A stretch of DNA of 64,000 nucleotides. Source: Leptasterias polaris. Taxonomy: Eukaryota; Echinodermata; Asteroidea; Forcipulatida; Asteriidae. A model generated the notes under the pieces. It was not told the origin of the DNA and made no database searches. It was given only the letters and a program-made list of their open reading frames with translations. Below are positions 1-9,779 of this stretch, one piece after another. The DNA lies in assembly GCA_037783415.1 (NCBI GenBank), contig JAZGTN010000007.1:5911501-5975500 (forward strand). Reading direction: 5' to 3'. How positions within the stretch are numbered: the first letter of the stretch is position 1; each line of letters starts with the position of its first letter. A program made the translations under genes and the position numbers.

Positions 1-2
1 TC

Positions 3-521
3 GTGTTCCAAAGGAGACAAGATGGCTCTGTTGACTTTTATCGTAACTGGACTAAATATCAATCTGGGTTTGGTGATCTACATGATGAGTTCTGGTTAGG
101 GAATGACATCCTGCGTGACCTTACTAGATCAGGACAATGGCAACTCAGAGTAGATATGGAAGATTGGGACTCCAACACATCTTGGGCTTCTTATGGTGAG
201 TTTGCTATTACAGGTGACAAGTACACTCTCCATGTTGGTTTGTATGATGCTCGGAGTACAGCAGGTAACCCAATGAACTATCATAATGGATATCCATTCA
301 CAACAAAGGATCAAAACAATGATGCAGCATCACATAATTGTGCAGAGAGATATGGAGGTGCCTGGTGGTTCAATAACTGCCATTATGCTAGTCTGAATGG
401 TGACTACTACCCTCAGGGAGATGTGCCATTTGGGATGGGAATACAATGGCGTCCCTGGAAAGGATTGTATTACTCTCTGAAGAAATGCAGCATGAAAATA
501 CGTCAAATCAGTAACGATTAA
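3..521 (+). CDS. Fibrinogen-related (FReD) protein, 3' part of gene cut by window start
   Basis: The frame is open from the first bases and ends at TAA 519-521, so only about 172 C-terminal residues are seen. They are the bulk of a fibrinogen C-terminal domain: VFQRRQDGSVDFYRNW near the start, FWLGND, LRVDMEDW, the calcium-site region read here as KDQNND (paralogs have KDQDND or KDHDND, so one acidic ligand has become Asn), the Cys pair in NCAERY and NNCHYASLNG, and the family C terminus SLKKCSMKIRQ plus SND. The signal peptide and PAN domain presumably lie upstream of the window. The first in-frame codon visible is GTG and is not a start. It is closest to the genes at 25521 and 49466. Product inferred to be a secreted lectin-like recognition protein. 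Confidence 0.9.
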   Translation: MFQRRQDGSVDFYRNWTKYQSGFGDLHDEFWLGNDILRDLTRSGQWQLRVDMEDWDSNTSWASYGEFAITGDKYTLHVGLYDARSTAGNPMNYHNGYPFTTKDQNNDAASHNCAERYGGAWWFNNCHYASLNGDYYPQGDVPFGMGIQWRPWKGLYYSLKKCSMKIRQISND

Positions 522-577
522 TACCCATAAATGCAAACATTTTGACATAAATCAGGAAATTGTGTTTACTTGGAAAG

Positions 578-655
578 GGAAACACAATGGCGTCCTGGAA
601 AGGTTTGTATTGCTCTCTGAAGAATTGCAGCATGAAAACACGTCAAATCATTTAA
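578..655 (+). pseudogene. FReD C-terminal remnant downstream of gene 1
   Basis: A 26-codon stretch ending in TAA reads ASWKGLYCSLKNCSMKTRQII, clearly a second copy of the last part of the FReD domain (compare SLKKCSMKIRQ in gene 1). It starts 56 bases after the gene 1 stop with no upstream domain. The same remnant sits after the gene at 49466 (50512-50589), so it predates duplication of these two loci. Either a pseudo-tail from unequal exchange or 3' UTR of gene 1. Confidence 0.75.
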
Positions 656-1320
656 ACTCAACATTTATTACCCAGAGTTGAAAACATGTTGACAAAATGT
701 CAAAGTAAATTCCATCATGACAATCTACTGGAAACACAAAGTTATTCCTGTTTGGTGATGTAACTTAATATGATAGCATTGGGTTTTGAATGTGTGCAGA
801 CGGACAAACAGTCCGGCAAGAATGGAAGGTACGAATAGAATGACAGGCAGATGAACGGAAACCAACAATAAATAAGCTCACTCTGCTATAATTAGGTCAT
901 TGCTTTCTCTTATCATCCGGGCCCAATTTAATAGCTCTGCTTACCATTATGCAAAGATTCAGCGCTTACAGAAGCAGGGTAGTTTACACATCTGTCAAGC
1001 GTATTTCATTTTATTGCATAATGATAAAATACATTATTCGGCGCAGAGACCCCAAGTCATCTGAGCCTTGATGCTTTATTCAAAGCTCAACCTTATAATT
1101 CAATATTGACAGCACCCTCTCGGTCTGGTGGGGCAAATTCTTGTGCTCCGACTGCATGAACCAGCATTGGAGTCACATTAACTCATGTAGGCCTTTATGA
1201 AATATGCTGATGTTAACTACATTGTTGTTTTATAGTTTCAAAAGGGCTAACCAGGCTGCCCAAAACACAAGTTTATGGTTCTATGGAATCCGGACCCGGT
1301 AAAATGTTTTGGGCAAGCTG
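656..1320 (+). repeat. Conserved 3' flank module of FReD genes (copy 1)
   Basis: Non-coding flank closely similar to 26530-27180 and 50590-50935. It includes the likely 3' UTR with AATAAA at 867-872. The similarity shows that the genes at 1, 25521 and 49466 were duplicated with their downstream DNA. The copy at 26.5 kb continues into an extra segment of about 375 bp (27181-27556) that is absent here. Confidence 0.7.
867..872 (+). other. Candidate polyadenylation signal, gene 1
   Basis: AATAAA inside a conserved ACCAACAATAAATAA context about 345 bases after the stop. The same context recurs at 26758-26763 (gene 3) and 50796-50801 (gene 5). Conservation fits use as poly(A) signal but also simple duplication. 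Confidence 0.4.
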
Positions 1321-3499
1321 CCCCTGTTGTGTGAATTGTTAAGTGTTTAATAGAGTCAGGGCGAGCTGCCAAAAAATGAAATTACACTTAAGTACAGCTG
1401 ACTTCTTCCTTTTTAAGGACAGCACTATCAATCTGTTTTCAATCTTGCAACTGTTTTGATGTGATCAACTCCTAAACACATACGTCACTTCATGACAACA
1501 CAAAAGCGAGAAGTGCATACAGACGACAACTCCTAAGAAATGCATCATTAAGATACAGAAAGTAGCACAAATGCAAACTTAGATCCTTCATTGCAACGCA
1601 AAGGTATTACTGCATCAACTAATTTCGACAGCAGAACAAAATAACGACCTTGGCATCAAAGGAAAAACTTGTCGTAACTCTAAAAAACAAATAAAATAAA
1701 ATCGTTATATACGAAACATTTTACAAACTTGGGATTAATATTAAGCATTTTGATAGTATGTGACTATTGCAGTTGTTTATTGGTAGTGTTTATTATATTT
1801 CATATAATGCGACTGTTAATTTGCACAATAGAAGTTGGTAGTAGAGATATATGGCGCATGTACTGTCTACAGTGATACAACTATTTCAAGTGATCAAAGT
1901 GATTTGTTTTTGTAGGACTTAGAAATTAACTTAACGACATTTTTAAACATTATGCCAACTATTGCGAAATGTTGAGAAGGGAATGTGAACAACAGAATGT
2001 CGAATAACAATTTCCAGACAGGTTCATGTTAAAAAAGTCAACATTTTTGACCATGGTTCATTAATTAATAAATCACATATATGTGTAGACAGTAGTTCCA
2101 TGAAGACCTAGCGTGAAAGTCTTGCAGAACCTTGACGTTTCGACATTCTGATTTCGTCAAGCATTGTTTAATCACACAGTTGATACCAATAACCAGCTAA
2201 GTTTTGTGTTAAAGAAATGGCTCTAAATAATATTATTGCAAAGATCAGTAGAACAGCAGAATTATTTGCTGAAAATATCAAGGTGTGTTTTTAAGTTTAC
2301 GAGGCAGAAAATCAAATATGTGAACTGGAAATTCAAAACATTGTCCAGATGAAATGTTTAACAGAGTGTTTTAGAAAAGACGTTTTGAAATATCATTTTT
2401 TTCTAATTGTACTTTATATTTTTGACTGTTTAGCTGCACAATGGCTGTTTGTAGTAGAAAGACATAGCACGTGAACTGTTTACAGTGACACAAAAGTGAT
2501 CAAAAAGTGATTAGTTTTTGTAGGACTTGGAATTTAACACAGACATTTAAAAAAATAACGCCAACTACTGCGAAATGTTGAGAAGAGGAAGTGATAATCA
2601 GATAAAATAAGTTCATGAAGCGAAAGTCAAATTAATGGACTGGAAATTCAAAAAAGAATTACTGTTTTTATCTGGATGAAAGAAACATTTATCAGAAATG
2701 TTCAACAGAGTGTTTAAGAAAGGACTTTTTGAAATATTTTGTTTTCCTTTTTCAAATTGTAATTTATACATGTGATTGTTTAGCTGCAAAATGGCCGTTT
2801 GTAGTGTGCATATTTATACAACGTGATCTGCTTACAGTGATATTTAAGTGGTCTAAGTGATAAATTTTGTGTAGGACTTAGAACTTTACTATGAATATTT
2901 TAAGATGTAGTCCGACTAGACCTATTGTGAAATGTGTGGAAGAGAAAGTGATAATCAGAAAGTCGTTTTAAAAATCTAAGACTGTTTCAAGATAAGAAAA
3001 ATCAAGAGATTTTACCTTTTTTCAAGAATAAATAGAACACATACTTTTTTCTAGTAACAAAAAGAACAAGCGTGAAAGTTTGGCTGAAATTCTGATTTTG
3101 TCAAGCATTGTTTAATCACACTTTGCGCAAAAGAAATGGTTCTAAAGAAATGATTGCAAAGAGCAGATGAACAGCAAAATTATTTACTGAAATAATCAAG
3201 GTGTGTTTTTAAGTTTGCGAAGCAGAAGTCAAAATTGTGGACTGGAAATTTAGAAAAAGTTACTGTATTATCTGGATGACAAAAACAATTATCAAAAATG
3301 TTGAACAGAATGTTTAAGAAGGAAATTTTAAAAAGGTATTTTATATTCGTTATCAATTTGATAGTTTTAATCTTAATGTATTTAAAGCTTAAAAGACAAA
3401 CCACACTTTGAATGTCTACGACCATTTACTCATCGCGGGTCAATTTCAGAATGATGGAAACTAATTAAGGCATGATGGTTCAAGCATGAACAAAACAAG
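1321..3499. repeat. AT-rich region of diverged modular repeats
   Basis: No gene seen. Two sequence modules recur here in diverged form. One contains the string TTTAGCTGCACAATGGCCG (near 2430 and 2770, more diverged near 1800) followed by GCCAACTATTGCGAAATGTT. The other contains TTGATACCAATAACCAGCT and CAAGGTGTGTTTTTAAGTTT (near 2180-2300 and 3110-3210). The same modules appear at 11040-12480, 28050-30720 and 61960-62500. Open frames are short and broken differently in each copy, so I treat them as non-coding repeats. Confidence 0.6.
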
Positions 3500-3577
3500 T
3501 GCTGTGGCCGAGCAGTCTGAGCATCGACCTTAATTCTAATGATGATAATCTCAGAGTGAGGACTTGAATCCCGGTGA
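3500..3577 (+). repeat. tRNA-derived SINE-like fragment (type II tRNA head)
   Basis: Sequence starts GCTGTGGCCGAGCAGTCTGA, which resembles the A box of Leu/Ser-type tRNAs. It ends in GACTTGAATCCCGG, a B-box-like element, with about 50 bases between. Shorter relatives occur at 12130-12186 and 30384-30440. Stems are poor, so a working tRNA is unlikely. Confidence 0.5.
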
Positions 3578-4719
3578 TGATTTTGTTTTCTTTACCAACT
3601 GTGTGTTTGGACGTTGGACACGATGTTGTGAATTAATTAACAGCAACCTGTTCACCCATTTTGCTGCCGTTCTAGAGAAATGTTTGAAAAGATCAGTAGA
3701 AGAGTATCATTTCTTACTGAAATAATCAATTGAAGAAGTGGAAGTCAAACTTGCAGACTGGAATTCAAAAGTAGTGTATTATTTTTATCGGAATGAAAAA
3801 AAAAATATCAGAAATTTCAACTGAGTGTTTTAACAAAGACCTTTAGAATTAGTTTATACTCTTTTTAATTCACCTTAGTGTCTTAACCTTAATGTATGTA
3901 AGACTTAGATTAGTGAATAAAATAATATTTTGAATGAATATTAACATTCACCTGGTACCTGTGTGTGGATCTTGTACACAATTGTTGTGAATAATTAGCA
4001 ACTAGTGCACCCATTGGGATGCCGCTGCTGCATACTCCAAATGAGCTGAGATGGTTTCAGGAATGCCTGAAGCCAAAACAGGGGTACCTCGGGCGCTTTG
4101 ATGCAATTTTAAACATGCATACAACAATTAATTACCGTTAATACTATGGAGGCAACATTTTGGAGGCAACCACTGGCGCTATTTTAAGGATTACTGCGGA
4201 CGCTATTTTTGGTCCAATTGTTGCAGAAACCAATGTGCAGTATAGTCTGGTACCCTGTGTGCCCACATGAGGTTGGAAACTATGGAAAGCGATAAGTACA
4301 AAGCAAAAACAGATACAGCAGCTTGTAACAATATTACACAGAATTTAAAGAGAGGTGTTGAATTTGTGAAAACTAAAGCAACCATTGGGGGGTGTAGTTT
4401 TAACAAAACACCATGGACACCACCACAGCGTGCAACAATTTCAGTAATAAAACTACTATCAAGACAAATTTGTTTTCCAGAATCACACAGCGTTACGTCT
4501 AATAATAAAACCATTTCGAGAACAAATTTTAAAAAATGGCTATTATGCTGCGACTAAATCAATGCTGCAGTCCACGACACACCGTAGGGAAATAATCTCA
4601 AATTGGACAAGGTCTTAGTTGCCCACTTAAAGACACCCCTAAAAATGAAAGACAGGACTAAAATGCGATGCAAAACAAGGCATAATTGACAATCAATTAA
4701 CCCTTTCAGTCCCGTATAC
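3578..4719. other. AT-rich intergenic stretch, no gene recognised
   Basis: Contains another diverged copy of the AACCAGCT/AAGTGTTT module (3660-4110, like 12440-12680). An uncharacterised 96-codon frame lies at 4267-4557 on the + strand, fully overlapped by a 103-codon frame on the minus strand. Neither shows a recognisable domain or signal peptide, and both are best regarded as chance frames. Confidence 0.45.
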
Positions 4720-4901
4720 ATTACTGCCAAGGTTTTCAGTAGGGAACAGTTTTATTTGTCTGTACGGTTATTGCAGATAATTATTGCAGTTTATTAATCA
4801 TGACCGAATTCAGTATGTAAAAAACTGCCATATATGATTTTGGCGTTTGTCTTCCAACTTTTGGTTCGGTGGTTCTTCATATCTCATAACTGCGGAACTG
4901 G

Positions 4902-4935
4902 TGACGTCAATGGGCGGAGCTTACTGCATAAAAAG
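4902..4935 (+). promoter_or_regulatory. Orphan class A promoter copy 1 (CRE, GC box, TATA-like)
   Basis: TGACGTCA (4902-4909), GGGCGG (4912-4917) and CATAAAAAG (4927-4935) occur in the same spacing as before the intact gene at 8413. The surrounding 4720-5060 also matches (TTTTGGCGTTTGTCTTCCA upstream, GTCAAAGACTAACTG downstream). No FReD reading frame follows, so this is a promoter duplicate without its gene. Confidence 0.6.
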
Positions 4936-5060
4936 TGACTTCAACCAAAGACTTGGTTCACTTGTTCCGTCTGTGTCAAAGACTAACTGTTTAGTATCAG
5001 GACCTTGTCTTGTGCGCATGCAGACAACTGAAAGTAACAACTTACGCACACAATAACAAT

Positions 5061-5863
5061 ATTAAGGGTATTTTATAAATCGCACTAGTCTACAAGGTGC
5101 TCAAGATGCCGAAACAAAGAAGAACACATTTGAATACCAAGTTTTTAAGTTTTTGTACTAATCATGAGAGCCATTTATGTAACATCAAGGGTTTACAACG
5201 AGCTGTTGTGGACTTTGAAGCCACTACGAGAAATATTGGGCAAACCCCTTCTCTCAACGATTAGTTTAAATGTGTTTTTTGTTATTTATTCTTTTTAAGT
5301 TTATGTACGTGCGTTACCCATAACATGGGACCATTGGATGTACGTTCCAGCCGAAGGACGAAACTATAATTGTTAATTGTCTTCCTCAAAGCGTGTCACA
5401 AGTCAAGAAAAAACATAACAGCACCCTTGGGTAAATCCCAGGCATGCGATAGTTCATGATATCCTCAGCAGTACCATTAAACACAGTCTGAAAGGGGTGT
5501 CAATCAACAGGGGTCGATGACTTGGGTCTGAGGGGCTGAGAAAAAAAATCCTCCCATTGCGCCTGTGCTTTTGTTTGTACACAAAGCAATGGCCGCCTGG
5601 TTAATGTCAAAGGTCCTGGACCCATTGAGTTGATTGAAAACATCTGTTCCCCAACTAGCCGGGCTAGTCCTTTGATTTCTTGCCGTCACTTCTGCGAAAC
5701 ACAATTGTAAAGACCATGAGTCTAACCCACACGGTTTATTCCGAAGCGCAAGACGGCTATGACACGCCATGATACGTCGTCTTCTCTTTAAGATGTTTTT
5801 ATAGACATAACATGACTTTAAGCTGATCATCAGGTTTTAAAAGAACTAGGGCTCCATTAAACA
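5061..5863. repeat. Flank of orphan promoter, with minus-strand SINE fragment
   Basis: 5160-5400 is repeated at 7430-7640 (GTTGTGGACTTTGAAGCCAC, then CCATTGGATGTACGTTCCAGC). About 5695-5777 matches the minus-strand tRNA-derived SINE at 7633-7735 but lacks roughly 25 internal bases. No gene seen. Confidence 0.5.
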
Positions 5864-5962
5864 AAGCAAGTCTCTCCCCCTCTTTCTCTCTCCCCCCCTC
5901 TTTCTCTCTCCCCCCCCCCTCTTTCTCTCTCCCCCCCCCTCTTTCTCTCCCCCCCCCCCCAC
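5864..5962. repeat. CT/C-rich microsatellite
   Basis: Four to five units of CCCTCTTTCTCTCTCC separated by C runs of growing length. Simple-sequence DNA. Confidence 0.9.
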
Positions 5963-7119
5963 CCAATGATATTTTGGGGCTGTACCACTCGGTTATTTTT
6001 TCTTATCATTAAAACACCTCAACCTTCGTGTGTTCATATGACTACAACAATAGACATGATTGCATCTCTGAGACAGCAACTTGTGTCTTGCTAACCTAGC
6101 TCGTTTAGTCCCTACATTATGTTACTGCAGACTGTTGTTTATAAACCTAAAACTATAACACTATTTAGTGTATTTGCTTTGTCAATGTTTGTCGTAGTGC
6201 CGTCAATAAAGTTCCATTACAAACTATGATCTCCTCTGTTGTAGTTTACTAGTGAACATTTGTCAACTCCCCTCAAATTCAACAACCAGTTTAATCCCTG
6301 TCTACTGTCCTACACTAAGCATATTCAGCCTGCAGTGTTTCCTGCAGCCCCCACGCCCCCCCATTCGACCTCTCGTCACTGTGGACTAGTAAACAGTCAA
6401 CAAATGTCATTGCCAATCAATTGTCAAAACCTTGTCTTGTGTGCATGCAGACAACTGAAAGTAACAACTTACGCACACAATAACAATATTTCGGGTATTT
6501 GATAAATCGCACTTGTCTACAAGGTACTCAAGATGCCGAAACAGAGAAAAACACATTTGAGTACATGTTTTTAAGTTTGTGTACTAATCATGAGATACCA
6601 TTTATGTAGCACCATATAAGGGTAACACCATTATAAGCTGTTGTGGACCTTGAAGCCACTACCAGAAATCTTGGGCAAACCCCCTTCTCTAAGCGATTAG
6701 TTTATTAAATGGGTTTTTGCTTTTTTTTCTTAAAAAAAAAAAAAATATTTCATGTACGTGCGTTCTCCAATACATTGGACCCACGATTGTACGTTCCATC
6801 CGAAGGACGAAAACTGAAAAGTATTATCAGCTAGCTGATTGGCTCTAACAAGCTGGGCTCCCTTCTCTTCATCAAGGGTGCCAGTTAACTAGCTGTTTTC
6901 TGAATATTTTGGAAAGGCAATTTTAAAGGCCTTTCCAAAATAGGCATAAAAAAATACAAAACGTACAGTACAGTAAAGTATCGTAATGCCTACCTTTGAA
7001 TTATAAGTATTGATTGTGCGGTCTACACGACCATCTCAACTTGAAGGTCGGGGCCATTAAGATGGAAATTACTGTGCCTCAGCATGGAGATGAAATACGA
7101 ACAAAAAGCCTAAATTAAA
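5963..7119. repeat. Non-coding stretch with partial copies of promoter-flank repeat
   Basis: 6420-6820 repeats the downstream part of the 4.7-5.4 kb block (CCTTGTCTTGTGTGCATGCAGACAAC). 6815-7100 is repeated at 7800-8090 (CTAACAAGCTGGGCTCCCTT; CAACTTGAAGGTCGGGGCCAT) and in diverged form at 48830-49120. No coding region is supported. Confidence 0.5.
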
Positions 7120-7305
7120 CAAACATTACTGCCAAGGTTTTCAGTAGGCAACAGTGTTATTAGTTTGGACGGTTATTGCAGATCATTATTGCAATTTAAT
7201 AATCATGACCGAGAGCAGTGAGTCAAAACCGTCGCATATGATTTTGGCGTTTGTCTTCCAGCTTTTGGTTCGGTGGTTTTTCATATCTCATAACTGTGGA
7301 ACTGG

Positions 7306-7339
7306 TGACGTCAATGGGCGGAGCTTACTGCATAAAAAG
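7306..7339 (+). promoter_or_regulatory. Orphan class A promoter copy 2
   Basis: TGACGTCA 7306-7313, GGGCGG 7316-7321 and CATAAAAAG 7331-7339, as in copy 1 and in the gene-linked copy at 8282. The following 300 bases hold no FReD frame. Confidence 0.6.
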
Positions 7340-7632
7340 TGGCTACAACCAAAGAATTGGTTCATTTGATCTGTCTGTGTCAAAGAATAACTGTTTAGTA
7401 TCAGGACCTTGTCTCGTGCGCAAGCAGACAACATCTTATAAGGGTTTACAACGTGCTGTTGTGGACTTTGAAGCCACTTCCAGAAATATTGGGCAAACCC
7501 CTTCTCTCAACGATTAGTTTAAATGTGTTTTTGCTTTTTTCTTTATGTACGTGCGTTACCCATAACATGGGACCAACAGTTGTACGTTCCAGCCGAAGGA
7601 CGAAACTATAATTGTCAATTGTCTTCCTTAAG

Positions 7633-7735
7633 GAACACAAGTGTAAAGACCAAGAGTCGAACCCACACTCTGCTGATCACACACACCAGAGTTTTATTCC
7701 GAAGCGCTAGACGGCTATGACACGCCATGATACGT
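7633..7735 (-). repeat. tRNA-derived SINE fragment, minus strand
   Basis: On the minus strand an A-box-like GTGTCATAGCCGTCTAG is followed some 50 bases later by a B-box-like GTGGGTTCGACTC. It resembles the SINE within the hAT element at 37755-38106 (shared ACCCACACTCTGCTG on the + strand). Confidence 0.55.
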
Positions 7736-8281
7736 TGTCTTCTCTCTATACAGGCAATCATGGTTGAAGAGAAGATATGAATTATGCATGGAGATACTGG
7801 GAAATAACAGCATTTTGAAAAGTTTTCTCAGCTAGCTAATTGGCTCTAACAAGCTGGGCTCCCTTCTCTTCATCAAGGCTGCCAGTTAACTAGCAATTTT
7901 CTGAATCCTTTAGAAGGGCCTTTAAATATCAAACTCATTAAAGTCTCGTCATGCCTACCTGTGAAGTTTTATGTTATAAGTATTGATTGTGCGGTTTACA
8001 CGACCATCTCAACTTGAAGGTCGGGGCCATTATGATGGCGAATACTCTGCCTCAGCTTGGATATTAAAAACGAACAAAAACCCTAAATTAAACAAACATT
8101 ACTGCCAAGGTTTTCAGTAGGCAACAGTTTTATTAGTCTGGACGGTTATTGCAGATAATTATTGCAGTTTATTAATCATGACCAAGAGTATAGTGTGTCA
8201 AAAACCGCCATATATGATTTTGGCGTTTGTCTTCCAGCTATTGGTTCGGTGGTTTTTCATATCTCATTGCTGTGGAACTGG

Positions 8282-8315
8282 TGACGTCAATGGGCGGAGC
8301 TTACTGCATAAAAAG
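8282..8315 (+). promoter_or_regulatory. Class A promoter of gene 2 (CRE, GC box, TATA-like)
   Basis: TGACGTCA 8282-8289 is a full CRE palindrome, GGGCGG 8292-8297 a GC box, and CATAAAAAG 8307-8315 a TATA-like box. The expected start site, about 30 bases downstream near 8340, leaves a 5' UTR of 70-110 bases. The composition suggests ATF/CREB-family input. This is motif reading, not measured activity. Confidence 0.6.
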
Positions 8316-8412
8316 TGACTACAACCAAAAAATTGGTTCATTTGATTCGTCTGTGTCAAAGACTAACTGTTAGTATCAGGACAATTTTTCCACCACACAT
8401 ATTTTCTCTCTG

Positions 8413-9450
8413 ATGCATTTTCGAAAAGAGGATCCACGAACATTCACCATGCTCATCACAATCTTGTTTCTTATTTTGATGGTACAAACATGCCAGAGTG
8501 AAAACCAACAACGATTCATGGAAACGTTGTACTTGGCTGGAAACCGAGCCTTACTGAATCATGTGTTTCAGTGGAAGACTGTATCTTCTCGTGTGATCTG
8601 TGGGCGAGACTGCTCTATGGATCCACAGTGTGCATCATTCAACTATCACATCATAAGACACACTTGTATGTTGAATAATGCCAACAGAGATCACAGCCCT
8701 GATGACTTTGTTGAGATTCAAGGGAGTGCCTACTATGATGACAACTTTGACACTTTGTCACTTTCACTTCCCAGCACTACAAGTTACAGTAGTTGTCTGG
8801 AGTTGTATCAAGCTGGTTACGGCACCAATGGTTTATACACTATTTTTCCTACAAGTCTGACTGATGGGTTACAGGTTTACTGCGATATGGAGACAGATGG
8901 AGGAGGCTGGATCGTGTTCCAGAGGAGACAAGATGGCTCTGTTGACTTTTACCGTAACTGGGCTGAATACCAATCTGGGTTTGGTGATCTACAGAATGAG
9001 TTCTGGTTGGGGAATGATATCCTGCATGACCTTACTGGATCAGGACAATGGCAACTCAGAGTAGATATGGAAGATTGGGAGTCCAACACAGCTTGGGCTT
9101 CTTATGGTGAGTTTGCTGTTACAGGCGACAGGTACACTCTCCATGTTGGTGTATATGATGATCAGAGTACCGCAGGTGATCCATTGACATTTACTGTTAA
9201 TGTACACGATGGACATCCATTCTCAACAAAGGATCATGACAACGATGCATTGTCATCTAATTGTGCAGAGAGATATGAAGGTGCCTGGTGGTTCAATGAC
9301 TGCCATTACGCTAATCTGAATGGTGACTACTACCCTCAGGGAGATGTGCCACATGGGATGGGAATACAATGGAATCACTGGAAAGGATGGTATTACTCTC
9401 TGAAGAAATGCAGCATGAAAATACGGCAAATAATTTATGTTCTTGATTAA
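8413..9450 (+). CDS. Secreted PAN/apple + fibrinogen-like domain protein (gene 2, intact)
   Basis: 345 codons, no intron. ATG at 8413 is the longest start. ATG at 8449 (CACCATG context) begins directly at the hydrophobic signal peptide (MLITILFLILMVQTCQS) and may be the true start. Residues about 37-107 form a PAN domain with four Cys at 63, 67, 73 and 85. A Ser/Thr-rich linker follows. Residues 128-340 are a fibrinogen C-terminal domain with Cys pairs 128/157 and 284/297, GGGWIVFQRR, the calcium site KDHDND (274-278) and DCHYANLNG. A fifth Cys (333, in KKCSMKIRQ) has no obvious partner and could link chains. Compared with paralogs it has a loop about four residues longer (PLTFTVNVHDGHPF) before the calcium site and ends IYVLD. 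Function inferred: secreted lectin-type recognition of sugars or acetylated groups, as in ficolins and tachylectin-5. Confidence 0.93.
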   Translation: MHFRKEDPRTFTMLITILFLILMVQTCQSENQQRFMETLYLAGNRALLNHVFQWKTVSSRVICGRDCSMDPQCASFNYHIIRHTCMLNNANRDHSPDDFVEIQGSAYYDDNFDTLSLSLPSTTSYSSCLELYQAGYGTNGLYTIFPTSLTDGLQVYCDMETDGGGWIVFQRRQDGSVDFYRNWAEYQSGFGDLQNEFWLGNDILHDLTGSGQWQLRVDMEDWESNTAWASYGEFAVTGDRYTLHVGVYDDQSTAGDPLTFTVNVHDGHPFSTKDHDNDALSSNCAERYEGAWWFNDCHYANLNGDYYPQGDVPHGMGIQWNHWKGWYYSLKKCSMKIRQIIYVLD

Positions 9451-9540
9451 AATTAACTGCAATATAAATCTTGAAATAATTATAGTTCATCAAGACAGTG
9501 AATTTTCTTAAACAATATTTACATTTATGTATGCTTTTGG

Positions 9541-9669
9541 GCTCATCTTAATGGTAAATACTACCCACAGGGAGATGTTGGTTATGGACATGGAATACAA
9601 TGGAAAACCTGCAAAGACCACTGGTACTCCATTAAGAAATGCAGCATGAAAATACGACAAGTCATTTAA
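9541..9669 (+). pseudogene. FReD C-terminal remnant after gene 2
   Basis: 43 codons ending in TAA read AHLNGKYYPQGDVGYGHG, then IQWKTCKDHWYSIKKC, then SMKIRQVI, matching the end of the fibrinogen domain but distinct from gene 2. The start of the domain is missing. It is a remnant of another, divergent family member that once stood here. Confidence 0.8.
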
Positions 9670-9779
9670 GTTCAAAGTAGGCCTACAACCAAACGTTGGA
9701 ACACATTTCATTGGTCACGCCTCGAACTGCTGTTGTAAAGACGTGCTTACTTGTTGGACAAAAAAACATTTACACCAAA

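Noticed and set aside
4267..4557. 96-codon + strand frame overlapping a 103-codon minus-strand frame
   Set aside because: No domain, signal peptide or conservation elsewhere in the window; two long overlapping frames on opposite strands suggest chance.
5504..5830. 108-codon minus-strand frame
   Set aside because: Overlaps a tRNA-derived SINE fragment and flank repeat; not conserved at the 7.4-7.7 kb relative.
8282..8315. Resemblance of TGACGTCAATGGGCGG to a cytomegalovirus promoter, i.e. vector contamination
   Set aside because: The match is limited to a CRE next to a GC box; flanks are native, repeated and decaying within the cluster.
8678..8860. Alternative + strand frame inside PAN-FReD genes (also 25798, 49701, 58273, 59319)
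   Set aside because: Conserved only because the main frame is conserved; no independent start or domain.
9253..9462. Minus-strand frames opposite the FReD 3' ends (also 330-548, 26160-26543, 50063-50317)
   Set aside because: They are exact antisense shadows of the conserved FReD codons and change only as the sense strand dictates.
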